Under the pieces are notes generated by a model that worked only from the letters and a program-made list of their open reading frames with translations, made no database searches and was not told the origin of the DNA. From assembly GCF_915070105.1 (NCBI RefSeq), contig NZ_CAJZFJ010000036.1, positions 1 through 22,295 of the forward strand: DNA of 22,295 nt, read 5' to 3'. A program made the translations under genes and the position numbers. This DNA comes from an uncultured Porphyromonas sp. GTDB lineage: Bacteria; Bacteroidota; Bacteroidia; Bacteroidales; Porphyromonadaceae. Shown one piece after another: positions 6,800 through 14,452 of this stretch; position 1 is the first letter of the stretch, and the number at the start of each line of letters is the position of its first letter.

Positions 6800-8671
6800 T
6801 TATTTCAGAGTCCTAGCTGCATTCAGCACAACAAGCACCGTTACACCAACATCAGCGAATACTGCCATCCACATGGTAGCCAGTCCGAAGAAAGCGAGGA
6901 TGAGCACTGACATTTTGATGCCAACGGCAAACCAAGTGTTCTCCCTTGCGATGCGCAGTGTGCGTCGAGCCTGACGGATAGCTACGGCTATCTTCGACGG
7001 CTTGTCGTCCATCAACACCACGTCGGCTGCTTCGATGGCGGCATCACTGCCCAGTCCGCCCATCGCAATGCCCACATCGGCACGTGCTAACACGGGAGCA
7101 TCGTTGATGCCGTCGCCAACGAAGGCCATTGTCCCTTCTGCATTCTCTTTGAGAATTGTTTCCACTTGACTCACTTTGTCGCCTGGCAAGAGTTCCGCAT
7201 GATATTCCGCAAGTCCAACGGTCTTAGCCACATCGGCAGCCACTTCTTCCTTGTCGCCCGTGAGCATCACCAATCTCTTCACACCTTCTGCCTTGAGAGC
7301 ATTTACCGCATCAGCGGCATCCTCCTTAATTTTGTCTGACACTACAATATGACCTGCATATTCTCCATCGATGGCAATGTGGAGAATGGTACCCACTTTT
7401 TCACAGGGTTGCCACTTTGCGCCCACGCTCTCCATCAAATTCGTATTACCCACACTTACCGACTTGCCATTTATACGAGCCGTCACGCCCTGTCCAGCCG
7501 TCTCCACTACGTCCTTTACATCGCAGCCGTCGTTTTTGTCAGGAAAAGCCTTGCGAATGCTGAGGGCAATGGGGTGCGTGGAATATCGTTCCACATGAGC
7601 AACTAAGTGCAATAATTCATTGGGGGCAATATTTTCGGGATGAATAGCAGTAACGTCAAACACACCGTGTGTCATGGTGCCAGTCTTGTCAAAGGCAATC
7701 GTGCGCACCTTTGCCAATGTCTCCATATAGTTAGAGCCCTTAATGAGCACACCCTTTCGCGATGCTCCACCGATGCCTCCAAAGAAAGTGAGAGGCACGG
7801 AGATAACGAGAGCACAAGGGCATGACACTACAAGGAATGTGAGAGCGCGATAGATCCACACGCTCCACAACTGCCCATTGACGAGCAACGGTGGTATAAC
7901 TGCCACCAACAAGGCAAGTACAACTACTATGGGCGTGTATATTTTGGCAAACTTGGTGATGAATTTTTCGTTCTTCGACTTATTTTTTGTGGCGTTTTCC
8001 ACGAGGTTGAGCACCTTTGCCGCCGTGCTCTCGCCAAATGCCTTGGTTACTTTTGCTGTCACCACACCATTGAGATTTATACATCCCGACATGATGTCAT
8101 CGGCAGGGCGAATGGTACGCGGTACGCTCTCGCCTGTCAATGCAACTGTATTCAGACTTGATGCACCATCGATAACGATACCGTCCATCGGTACTTTCTC
8201 TCCTGGTCGAATTACAACGATGTCGCCTACCTTCACCTCTTCGGGATTCACGTCCACCAGCTCTTCACCACGCTTTACATGGGCGATGTCGGGACGGATG
8301 TCCATCAGCTGAGAGATACTCTTACGGCTTCTACCCTCGGCAAAACTTTCAAAGAGTTCGCCCACTTGAAAGAAGAGCATCACAAACACCGCTTCAGTGA
8401 ACTGTGGTTCTGCCCCCGGCATAAAACCGATGCAAAGGGCCCCTAATGTAGCTATAGCCATGAGGAAGTCCACATCCATGCCCTCGCCATGTGCAATGTC
8501 CTCGGCAGCTTCCGTTAGCACGTCGTAGCCCACAACCAAGTAAGGCACAAGATAGACAAGCAATAGTTGCCATATCAGCAGGTTCATTGTCCGTTCTACC
8601 AATACCGATCCTACTAAGAGTACACTAGCAGAGATTATCCTTATAAGTTTGTTTCTATTTTCCTTTTCCAT
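6800..8671 (-). CDS. zntA: Heavy-metal P1B-type ATPase, ZntA/CadA-like
   Basis: A 623-residue inner-membrane pump that probably exports Zn2+, Cd2+ or Pb2+. In order: two N-terminal membrane segments with no heavy-metal-associated domain before them, TGES (179-182) in the actuator, the metal-site motif S-CPC (284-286), the phosphorylated aspartate D328 in DKTGT, HP (366-367), MLTGD, GDGINDAP (519-526), and near the C terminus K586 and D607 in WMAVFADVGVTVLVVLN, which match the paired Lys/Asp that set Zn/Cd/Pb specificity in ZntA. I chose the ATG at 8671. An upstream in-frame TTG at 8719 would add 16 residues, but it lies upstream of the likely -7 box and inside an operator-like dyad. It has its own promoter and terminator, and its codon choice appears less GC-rich than that of its neighbours, which fits acquisition by transfer. 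Confidence 0.93.
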   Translation of the reverse strand: MEKENRNKLIRIISASVLLVGSVLVERTMNLLIWQLLLVYLVPYLVVGYDVLTEAAEDIAHGEGMDVDFLMAIATLGALCIGFMPGAEPQFTEAVFVMLFFQVGELFESFAEGRSRKSISQLMDIRPDIAHVKRGEELVDVNPEEVKVGDIVVIRPGEKVPMDGIVIDGASSLNTVALTGESVPRTIRPADDIMSGCINLNGVVTAKVTKAFGESTAAKVLNLVENATKNKSKNEKFITKFAKIYTPIVVVLALLVAVIPPLLVNGQLWSVWIYRALTFLVVSCPCALVISVPLTFFGGIGGASRKGVLIKGSNYMETLAKVRTIAFDKTGTMTHGVFDVTAIHPENIAPNELLHLVAHVERYSTHPIALSIRKAFPDKNDGCDVKDVVETAGQGVTARINGKSVSVGNTNLMESVGAKWQPCEKVGTILHIAIDGEYAGHIVVSDKIKEDAADAVNALKAEGVKRLVMLTGDKEEVAADVAKTVGLAEYHAELLPGDKVSQVETILKENAEGTMAFVGDGINDAPVLARADVGIAMGGLGSDAAIEAADVVLMDDKPSKIAVAIRQARRTLRIARENTWFAVGIKMSVLILAFFGLATMWMAVFADVGVTVLVVLNAARTLK

Positions 8672-8690
8672 AATTTCCACAACTTTTGTT

Positions 8691-8731
8691 TTTGCAAATA
8701 TAGGATATATCTTTTGCAACTCAGTTGCAAA
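8691..8731 (-). promoter_or_regulatory. Promoter and operator-like sites of the P-type ATPase
   Basis: On the minus strand TATATTTG (8702-8695) matches the Bacteroidota -7 box, 24 bases before the ATG. Three TTTGCAA-type sites surround it: the palindrome TTTGCAAA at 8691-8698 overlapping the -7 box, and an inverted pair TTTGCAAC-TCA-GTTGCAAA at 8713-8731 covering the -33 region. Their starts are 22 and 11 bases apart, which places them on one face of the helix. This suggests repression by a dimeric metal sensor. The regulator is not in the window. Confidence 0.6.
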
Positions 8732-8806
8732 GATTCCCTACATCTGCACATTCCACCCTAAAGTGCAACAGTCTAATATAGGTAGCGCATAGGGTCTAAT
8801 ATAATA

Positions 8807-8924
8807 TAATGTAGGGTGTTTGTGTCAATGCAGAGGAGACAATATATATATAGGTATAGTGGGGAGGGGTCTGTAATGTAGGGTGTTTGTGTCGATCCAG
8901 AGGAGACAAATATATAGGTATAGT
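8807..8924. repeat. Direct repeat, two copies of 51-54 bases
   Basis: Copy one is 8807-8860 and copy two is 8874-8924. Both begin TAATGTAGGGTGTTTGTGTC, contain CAGAGGAGACAA and end ATATAGGTATAGT. They differ by two substitutions and by the length of an alternating AT run, and 13 bases lie between them. Within each copy TTTGTGTC and GAGACAA can nearly pair as a small hairpin. Confidence 0.85.
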
Positions 8925-9182
8925 AGGGGGGCTGTATGGGGAAAAGTAGGGGCGAATGTGCGCAAGGTCGCTCGTCTTAGGTAGGCTGTCGGGAGAGGGG
9001 GCGCGAGCGAGGTGCTGAGGCTGGTGTCGTTTAGCGTGTTTATGTCGCTGTCGTATAGTGTGTTTTGTTCGTTGTTGTGCCGTGCCTGTGAGGTTCATTC
9101 CGAGGGGGTGTCTACACACTACTTGAGAGCCCTTGAGAGGACTCGGTATGATCGCACCAATCACCTTACATAGGTGACGAGG

Positions 9183-9227
9183 ACGCTCTTACCGAGAGCG
9201 CAAGTGCGCTCTCGGTAAGAGCGTTTT
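9183..9227 (+). terminator. Strong hairpin with terminator form, no assigned gene
   Basis: A perfect 19-bp stem (9183-9201 with 9206-9224) closes the tetraloop AAGT and continues into TTTT on the plus strand. It has the form of a rightward intrinsic terminator, but no plus-strand gene precedes it. Either it ends an unrecognised short RNA or it insulates bamD from transcription out of the accessory segment. Confidence 0.6.
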
Positions 9228-9672
9228 GGCTCTCTCGTAATGCCCGATACAGAGCGAGTTAGGTAGGGGCTCGGGAGCACTCTTTGACCCTCGTGGCTAT
9301 GTCAGGCAGGAAAGAGGTCGGGAGCGCCCAGGCGAAGCCCCCGCCTTCCCCAGTGTCCACTCGTTACTCCGCCCTAGTCGGGAGGGAAGGAGAACTTTCT
9401 GCGAGTGCCTACTTGATCCTCTCGGGCGACTTCTCCCTTCCAGCCTGCTCCAAAGAGGGTGGGGGCTTTCCGAGAATGTCTGCTTTACCCCTTGCCGATA
9501 CCTGCCCCTCCTCCGTTGTGCGAGCTCGCTACGGCATCTGTGTGGGGAAGGGGTGGGAGACGTGTGTCGAGCCTCCCTCCTCGGGGGGAAAGAGAGGGGT
9601 TAGGGGTGCCTTCGCAGGAGGGGGCACGCAGAGCGCCTAGGGGTACGTTATATAGGAAAGTAACAAAAGTCG

Positions 9673-9680
9673 TATCTTTG
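9673..9680 (+). promoter_or_regulatory. Candidate promoter of bamD-rpoZ-DUF4293
   Basis: TATCTTTG fits the Bacteroidota -7 consensus, 44 bases before the bamD ATG. The TTA at 9648-9650 may be part of a weak -33 box. The sudden AT-rich turn after a long GC-rich stretch supports a promoter here. Confidence 0.65.
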
Positions 9681-9724
9681 CAGAGCCCAGTCTATCTGGC
9701 TGTGCAGTGACGAGATAAATAAGT

Positions 9725-10531
9725 ATGATCAAGAGACTTTGTGTAGCTTGCCTCGGGCTCATCCTCCTCTCCTCGTGTGGAGAGTACTATCGTGTGCAGA
9801 AGTCTACAGATGTGAGTGAGCGGTATTCCTACGCTAAGAAGTGCTATAACGAGAAGCGATACGCACGTGTCGTCAGCCTCATGGAGGATGTTGTACCCTC
9901 GCTGGTAGGGACGACCGAAGGGCCACAGAGCACCTACCTGCTGGCTGATGCCTACTTCAACGAAGGGCAGGAGGCCGATGCCGCACGCTACTTCCAGAAC
10001 TACTATACAAGCTATCCCAAGGCTCCGATGGCTGAGGAAGCTCACTTCAAGGCAGGCTATTGCCTCTACCAGGCTTCGCCCGATGCCCGTCTCGACCAGT
10101 CGATGACCCTCGGTGCGATCAAGGAGCTACAGACCTACCTCGACCTCTATCCCAAGGGGGAGCATGCTAGCACCGTGCAGCAGATGCTCTTCGCCCTACA
10201 GGACAAGCTCGCCTACAAGGAATATCTCGCAGCCAAGCTCTACTATGACCTAGGCCTCTACCTCGGGAATAACTATGAGTCCTGTGTCATCACGGCTCAG
10301 AATGCCCTCAAGGACTATCCCTACACCAAGCATAAGGAAGATCTCTACTTCCTCATCCTACGTGCCAAGCAGGATCAGGCAGAGCTGAGCGTCCCCGAGA
10401 AGCTCCAGGAGCGTCTACGTGACGTCATCGACACCTACTATGCCTACATCAACGACTTCCCCGAGGGTCGCTATCTCAAGCAGGCACAGCGTATCTATCA
10501 GCGTATGAACGGACGTAAGTCTGCCGACTAG
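9725..10531 (+). CDS. bamD: Outer-membrane assembly lipoprotein BamD
   Basis: A 268-residue lipoprotein of the beta-barrel assembly (BAM) complex, which helps insert outer-membrane proteins. The signal peptide ends at lipobox LSSC with C18. The rest is a chain of TPR-like helical repeats in the BamD/YfiO pattern (for example YAKKCYNEKRYARVVSLME, ADAYFNEGQEADAARYFQNY, and AIKELQTYLDLYPKG), about five repeats over residues 30-260. Length fits the family. It leads a plus-strand cluster with rpoZ 47 bases on, an order seen commonly in Bacteroidota. Confidence 0.93.
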   Translation: MIKRLCVACLGLILLSSCGEYYRVQKSTDVSERYSYAKKCYNEKRYARVVSLMEDVVPSLVGTTEGPQSTYLLADAYFNEGQEADAARYFQNYYTSYPKAPMAEEAHFKAGYCLYQASPDARLDQSMTLGAIKELQTYLDLYPKGEHASTVQQMLFALQDKLAYKEYLAAKLYYDLGLYLGNNYESCVITAQNALKDYPYTKHKEDLYFLILRAKQDQAELSVPEKLQERLRDVIDTYYAYINDFPEGRYLKQAQRIYQRMNGRKSAD

Positions 10532-10578
10532 TCTGAGCCGACAGCCTATTATATATCAAGACAATCGATAAATAAAAT

Positions 10579-10905
10579 ATGCCCAAGTACAGAAAGAATG
10601 TACCGACCACCACGATTAGCCGTGATATGGTCCGTCTCAGTCAGGATACTGAGAACATCTATGAGACAGTGATGATCATCGCCAAGCGAGCTAACCAGAT
10701 CGCTGCCGAGACGAAGCAGGAGCTGGAGACGAAGCTACAGGAGTTCACCATCTTCACAGACGATGCTCAGGAGGTCTTCGAGAACCAGGAGCAGATCGAG
10801 CTCTCTCGCCAGTACGAGCGTCTACCTAAGGCGACCCTCATCGCTGCGAAGGAGTACGAGGACGGCGACCTCTACTACAACATCGCTGGTCGCACTAAGA
10901 AGTAA
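10579..10905 (+). CDS. rpoZ: RNA polymerase omega-like subunit (Rpb6/RpoZ family)
   Basis: A 108-residue protein of the Bacteroidota omega type. The ISRDMVRLSQDTENIYETVMIIAKRANQIA region (about 13-42) matches the conserved helix that grips the C-terminal part of the beta-prime subunit. A charged helical stretch and the Bacteroidota tail (ATLIAAKEYEDGDLYYN) follow. By family knowledge it helps RNA polymerase assembly and stability. Its place between bamD and a DUF4293 gene is the usual Bacteroidota order and supports the call. Confidence 0.85.
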   Translation: MPKYRKNVPTTTISRDMVRLSQDTENIYETVMIIAKRANQIAAETKQELETKLQEFTIFTDDAQEVFENQEQIELSRQYERLPKATLIAAKEYEDGDLYYNIAGRTKK

Positions 10906-10939
10906 TCTCCCCCCCTTCCCCCTCTCTATCTCTACGACT

Positions 10940-11398
10940 ATGTGGCAACGAATACAGACCTTTTGGCTCCTCATCGTAGGGGTGCTGATGGCTCTCTTCG
11001 CCTTTCAGGACGTGGCGATCTTTACGCTCCCCGAGGGAGTCTACTGCCTGCTGAGCAACTGGAATATCTACAGCGGTACTGATGGTACGCCACAGCACAG
11101 CGTTTGGGCGATCGGCGCGCTGAGTATCCTAGCGAGCCTCAGTGCCTTTGGTCTGATCTTCCTCTTCAAGCGCAGGATGCTCCAGATGCGTCTGACGGTA
11201 CTGCTACTGTGCGTGATCCTAGGTGAGCTGATCTATATCGCTTGGGTATGCTGGCAGTTCTGCTCGGCCAATGGAGCTAGCTTCGGGATACGCTTCCCAC
11301 TCGCACTACCGATCATCTGCCTGCCCCTGCTCTATCTAGCAGCTCGCAGGATGATCTACGATGAGACCCTCATCAGAGCCTCCAGCCGTCTACGCTAA
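10940..11398 (+). CDS. DUF4293 family membrane protein
   Basis: A 152-residue integral membrane protein of unknown function. The start is the ATG giving MWQRIQTFWLLIVGVL, 34 bases after rpoZ; the frame is open further upstream inside rpoZ, but that part is a shadow of rpoZ. Four membrane segments are visible at about 8-28, 56-76, 84-106 and 119-135, with a polar loop (WNIYSGTDGTP) after the first. The MWQRIQT start, the four-segment plan and the place behind rpoZ match DUF4293 proteins of Bacteroidota. No catalytic motif is seen. Confidence 0.85.
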   Translation: MWQRIQTFWLLIVGVLMALFAFQDVAIFTLPEGVYCLLSNWNIYSGTDGTPQHSVWAIGALSILASLSAFGLIFLFKRRMLQMRLTVLLLCVILGELIYIAWVCWQFCSANGASFGIRFPLALPIICLPLLYLAARRMIYDETLIRASSRLR

Positions 11399-11450
11399 TG
11401 CTCGCCACTGGCTCATCCACTAGATGATGCACCTCTACTCTCCTCATAGC

Positions 11451-11495
11451 GAAGCCTAGCCCCTCCCCGAGTTCGTGGGGAGCAGGTTAGGCTTC
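11451..11495 (+). terminator. Hairpin between DUF4293 and purB
   Basis: GAAGCCTAGCC (11451-11461) pairs with GGTTAGGCTTC (11485-11495, one G-T pair), continuing inward as CTCCCC with GGGGAG. No clear T tract follows, so it may end the bamD cluster inefficiently or be a leader structure ahead of purB. Confidence 0.45.
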
Positions 11496-11541
11496 GTCGC
11501 TTATGCTTGCACACACCTTTGTTTAGTATTCTTCTCTAGTC

Positions 11542-12882
11542 ATGCAATTAGATTCCCTACAGGCTATTTCCCCGATCGATGGACGCTACTGGTCTCAGGC
11601 CGAGGCACTCGTCCCCTACTTCTCTGAGGAGGCACTGATCCGCTATCGGGTACGTATCGAGATCCTTTACTTCATCGCTCTGAGCGAGGAGCTCCCTTCG
11701 CTGAGCAAGGTGCTCAACGAGGAGCGTATCGAACACCTCCACGACATCTACCTGAGCTTCACCAGCCGAGATGCAGCACGTATCAAGGAGATCGAGCGTA
11801 CGACGAACCACGACGTCAAGGCCGTGGAGTACTTCATCAAGGAGCGGTTCGATGCCCTCGGGCTGACCGATGAGAAGGAGTTCGTCCACTTCGGGCTCAC
11901 CTCGCAGGATATCAATAACACCGCCTTCCCGCTGATGATCCGAGAGGCGATAGAGCATGTCTTCCTCCCCGAGCTCGGAGGACTGATCGACCAGCTGAAG
12001 TTCTACGCTGGAGAATGGTCAGGGGTGTCCATGCTCGCACGCACCCACGGACAGCCTGCCTCGCCCACCCGCCTAGGCAAGGAGCTGGAGGTCTATATCT
12101 ATCGTCTGGAGGAGCAACTCAAGGGACTGGATGCCCTACCCCATACAGCGAAGTTTGGGGGTGCGACGGGCAACTTCAACGCTCACACTGTGGCCTATCC
12201 CAGCCACGACTGGAAGCACTTCGCCACGGAGTTCGTCCATCGTCTCGGTCTGCAGCGTGAGGCCTGCACGACACAGATCTCCAACTATGATCAGCTCGCT
12301 GCCCTCTTCGACATCCTCACCCGCATCAATGTAATCCTCATCGACCTAGCTCGGGACTTCTGGATGTATATCTCTATGGAGTACTTCAAGCAGCAGATAC
12401 GCCCCGGAGAGGTCGGCTCGTCAGCTATGCCCCACAAGGTCAATCCCATTGACTTCGAGAACGCAGAGGGCAACCTCGGGCTGGCCAATGCTGTCTATGG
12501 CTTCCTTGCCCGCAAGCTCCCCATCTCCCGCCTCCAGCGAGACCTCACGGACTCCACAGTCCTGCGTAATGTGGGTGTGCCTATGGCGCACAGCATGATC
12601 GCTCTGAAGAGCCTTCGCAAGGGGCTCGGCAAGATACTCCTCAACGAGGAGGCTCTGCGCCAAGACCTAGAGAATAACTGGGCTGTCGTAGCCGAAGGCC
12701 TGCAGACCATCCTGCGCCGAGAAGGCTATCCCAAGCCCTACGAAGCCCTCAAGGAACTGACCCGCACCAACGAGCATATCACCGAGCAGTCCATCTACGA
12801 CTTCATCGAGTCCCTCTCTGTGAGCGCCGAGGTCAAGGAGGAGATGCACCGTATCACTCCCCACACCTATACGGGCGTATAG
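11542..12882 (+). CDS. purB: Adenylosuccinate lyase
   Basis: A 446-residue enzyme of the fumarase/aspartase superfamily that releases fumarate in two purine steps: SAICAR to AICAR, and adenylosuccinate to AMP. It has the SPIDGRYW start, TTNHDVKAVEY, the histidine motif ARTHGQPASPT, and the superfamily signature GSSAMPHKVNPIDFEN with the flexible catalytic serine loop at 292-301. Length and motifs match the E. coli PurB subgroup (about 456 residues). The gene stands alone on the plus strand and ends before a strong terminator. Confidence 0.97.
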   Translation: MQLDSLQAISPIDGRYWSQAEALVPYFSEEALIRYRVRIEILYFIALSEELPSLSKVLNEERIEHLHDIYLSFTSRDAARIKEIERTTNHDVKAVEYFIKERFDALGLTDEKEFVHFGLTSQDINNTAFPLMIREAIEHVFLPELGGLIDQLKFYAGEWSGVSMLARTHGQPASPTRLGKELEVYIYRLEEQLKGLDALPHTAKFGGATGNFNAHTVAYPSHDWKHFATEFVHRLGLQREACTTQISNYDQLAALFDILTRINVILIDLARDFWMYISMEYFKQQIRPGEVGSSAMPHKVNPIDFENAEGNLGLANAVYGFLARKLPISRLQRDLTDSTVLRNVGVPMAHSMIALKSLRKGLGKILLNEEALRQDLENNWAVVAEGLQTILRREGYPKPYEALKELTRTNEHITEQSIYDFIESLSVSAEVKEEMHRITPHTYTGV

Positions 12883-13105
12883 CCCATCGCTGAGCCCCTC
12901 GGTGTAGGGCGTGCTATCCCTCGGTGTTGAAGGTTGCCCCTACACACCATGCGGGCAAGTGAATCCCTACTGCAGGGCATATCACCAGCCTAGTGCAGGA
13001 TAGATGGAGCCCTCGGCATCGGATCAGCCTGCCCAGCGCCGAATGTGGCGGATACAAAGCTCCTAGCATAGGGCACACTTAGAGCCCTTGGTGTAGGATA
13101 CAAAT
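12883..13105. repeat. Degenerate short repeats in the purB-sodB spacer
   Basis: No gene is seen. A motif of the form CCCTYGGYRTMGGRY recurs around 12896, 12918, 13012 and 13084, interleaved with CTGCAGG/GTGCAGG/GCATAGGGCA words. It looks like decayed tandem duplication; no coding sense is apparent. Confidence 0.4.
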
Positions 13106-13157
13106 AGAGGAGGCTACCCCCAAGAGCATACTTGGCTCGGGGGTAGCCTCCTTTGTC
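13106..13157 (+). terminator. Terminator downstream of purB
   Basis: A 14-bp perfect stem (AGGAGGCTACCCCC at 13108-13121 with 13139-13152), extended by two weaker pairs, closes a 17-base loop and runs into TTTGT on the plus strand. It lies about 225 bases after the purB stop. Confidence 0.7.
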
Positions 13158-13221
13158 ATTCGTGTTATCCCCACTCGGTGCCGTGTGGGGGATAAGTCCC
13201 TACTGGGTGGGGATAAAGAGA

Positions 13222-13254
13222 GAGGCCATACCCCGATCTGTGGGGTATAGCCTC
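13222..13254 (-). terminator. Terminator downstream of sodB
   Basis: GAGGCCATACCCC (13222-13234) pairs with GGGGTATAGCCTC (13242-13254) with one mismatch around a seven-base loop. On the minus strand it is followed by a T/C-rich run (TCTCTCTTTATC). It is the first strong hairpin after the sodB stop. Confidence 0.6.
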
Positions 13255-13310
13255 TACGATGGTAAGAGAGAAATAGAAGTAGGGGGAGCGTCCTGCGCTC
13301 TATCCGGGGG

Positions 13311-13886
13311 CTAGTAGCGAGAAGCGACTACCTCCCAGTCAATGATCGCCCATACATCCTTGACGTGGTCTGCACGGCGATTCTGGTAGCTGAGGTAGTA
13401 GGCGTGCTCCCAGACATCGATCCCCATGAGGGGGCGGAGACCATGTACGATGGGGTTGCTCCCGTTAGGCTCCTTGGTGATCACGAGCTCACCATCCTCC
13501 TTAGCAGCAAGCCAAGCCCAACCCGATCCGAAGAGGGTCGTGCAGGCGGTGAGGAACTCAGCCTGGAAGGCCTCGAAGCTACCCCACTTTGCTACGATCG
13601 CATCGAGGAGTTTGCCCTTAGGCGCACCACCAGCGTTGGGAGCGAACTGCGTGAAGTAGAGGTTGTGGTTGAGGAGCTGGCCAGCATTGTTGAAGATCGG
13701 CCCCTCGCTCTTGCACACGATTTCCTCGATGGTGGCATTGGCAAACTCTGTGCCTTCAATGAGGGAGTTGAGGGTATTGACATAGCCAGCTAGGTGCTTG
13801 CCGTGGTGGAAGGAAAGGGTCTCGGCACTGATAGCGGGCTCCAGAGCGTCAGGTGCGTAGGGGAGCTGAATGAGTTCGAACTTCAT
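13311..13886 (-). CDS. sodB: Fe/Mn superoxide dismutase
   Basis: A 191-residue enzyme that converts superoxide to peroxide and oxygen. The metal ligands are H27, H74, D157 and H161 (DVWEHAYY). Q70, in the NNAGQLLNHN block, is at the iron-type position for the second-sphere glutamine. G155 just before the D157 ligand is the residue tied to cambialistic (Fe or Mn) activity in P. gingivalis SOD, which has the same length and numbering. No signal peptide is present, so it is cytoplasmic. It is the last of a minus-strand run, 88 bases after the CYTH gene; a small hairpin (CCCAC/GTGGG, 13929-13945) in that gap may separate the two. I see no TAnnTTTG box in front of it. Confidence 0.96.
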   Translation of the reverse strand: MKFELIQLPYAPDALEPAISAETLSFHHGKHLAGYVNTLNSLIEGTEFANATIEEIVCKSEGPIFNNAGQLLNHNLYFTQFAPNAGGAPKGKLLDAIVAKWGSFEAFQAEFLTACTTLFGSGWAWLAAKEDGELVITKEPNGSNPIVHGLRPLMGIDVWEHAYYLSYQNRRADHVKDVWAIIDWEVVASRY

Positions 13887-13974
13887 CGATGATATTTCTT
13901 TTAATGAATGATTGTGTTAGCTAAGTGTCCCACTAATCTGTGGGGCTTGCCTTTTGATAACCGCCCTAGATAGG

Positions 13975-14427
13975 CTATTGTTTCCTAGCTAGCATAGCAT
14001 TGTAGTAGCGAGGGTCTCCTGTGACCTCCTCTCCTACCCATGGTGGGAGGTCATATTGCTCGCCGATAGAGGAGAGCTCGATCTCCGCTAGGACGAGTCC
14101 CTCATGCCTGCCGGTGAAGATATCGACCTCCCAGGTGTGCCCTCGGTAGGGGACGAGGTGACGCACCTTGCTCAGGCGGTGAGAGCCACAGAGCTCGAGC
14201 AGTGAGCGGGCATCCGCTACGGGGATCTCATACTCGTACTCATCTCGGGAGAGCCCCGAGAAGTCACTGCGTCCCTTGATGGTGATGAAGCCCTGCTCGC
14301 CCCAGAGGCGTATCCTCACGGTAGGGGGCTGGGCATGGAGATAACCTTGGTCTATGGGGATGACCTCAGTGGCCTCTCGGACGAAGTCCATGGAGGTGAC
14401 GAGGTACTTGCGCTCAATCTCTTTCAT
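13975..14427 (-). CDS. CYTH-domain protein (triphosphate tunnel metalloenzyme family)
   Basis: A 150-residue single-domain protein. The signature ExExK is E3, E5 and K7 in MKEIERKYLV. Alternating charged strands follow, as in the tunnel fold: VRIRLW, GFITIKGR, EYEYEIPV, WEVDIFTG, and LAEIELSS. Bacterial members are inorganic triphosphatases or of unknown role; this short form is annotated as a CYTH or adenylate-cyclase-like protein in Bacteroidota. It lies 25 bases after the DUF2027-Smr gene and is probably co-transcribed with it. Confidence 0.88.
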   Translation of the reverse strand: MKEIERKYLVTSMDFVREATEVIPIDQGYLHAQPPTVRIRLWGEQGFITIKGRSDFSGLSRDEYEYEIPVADARSLLELCGSHRLSKVRHLVPYRGHTWEVDIFTGRHEGLVLAEIELSSIGEQYDLPPWVGEEVTGDPRYYNAMLARKQ

Positions 14428-14452
14428 TAGCTATAGGCTTAGTTCGTGTTAG

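Larger units (their letters stand above)
8732..9640. other. Long gene-poor intergenic region
   Basis: About 900 bases between the divergent ATPase and bamD. It holds a pair of 51-54 base direct repeats (8807-8924), a 19-bp hairpin (9183-9224), and from 9230 a G/C-rich stretch with several complementary blocks, including the 10-bp palindrome GCGAGCTCGC near 9518-9527. Open frames exist on both strands, up to 122 codons, but their products are low in complexity or unlike any family I recognise, so I do not call them. Confidence 0.5.

Noticed and set aside
8672..8719. TTG start giving a 639-residue ATPase
   Set aside because: It lies upstream of the -7 box and inside the operator-like dyad; ATG at 8671 fits the promoter.
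8807..8924. Possible CRISPR array
   Set aside because: There are only two copies of about 52 bases, a 13-base spacer, unequal copy lengths and no cas genes.
8796..9164. 122-codon open frame on the minus strand
   Set aside because: It covers the direct repeats and is rich in His, Pro, Thr and Tyr from AT/GT repeats; it resembles no family.
9284..9640. 118-codon open frame on the plus strand
   Set aside because: Long frames are expected in GC-rich sequence; the product is low in complexity and the frame ends before the bamD promoter.
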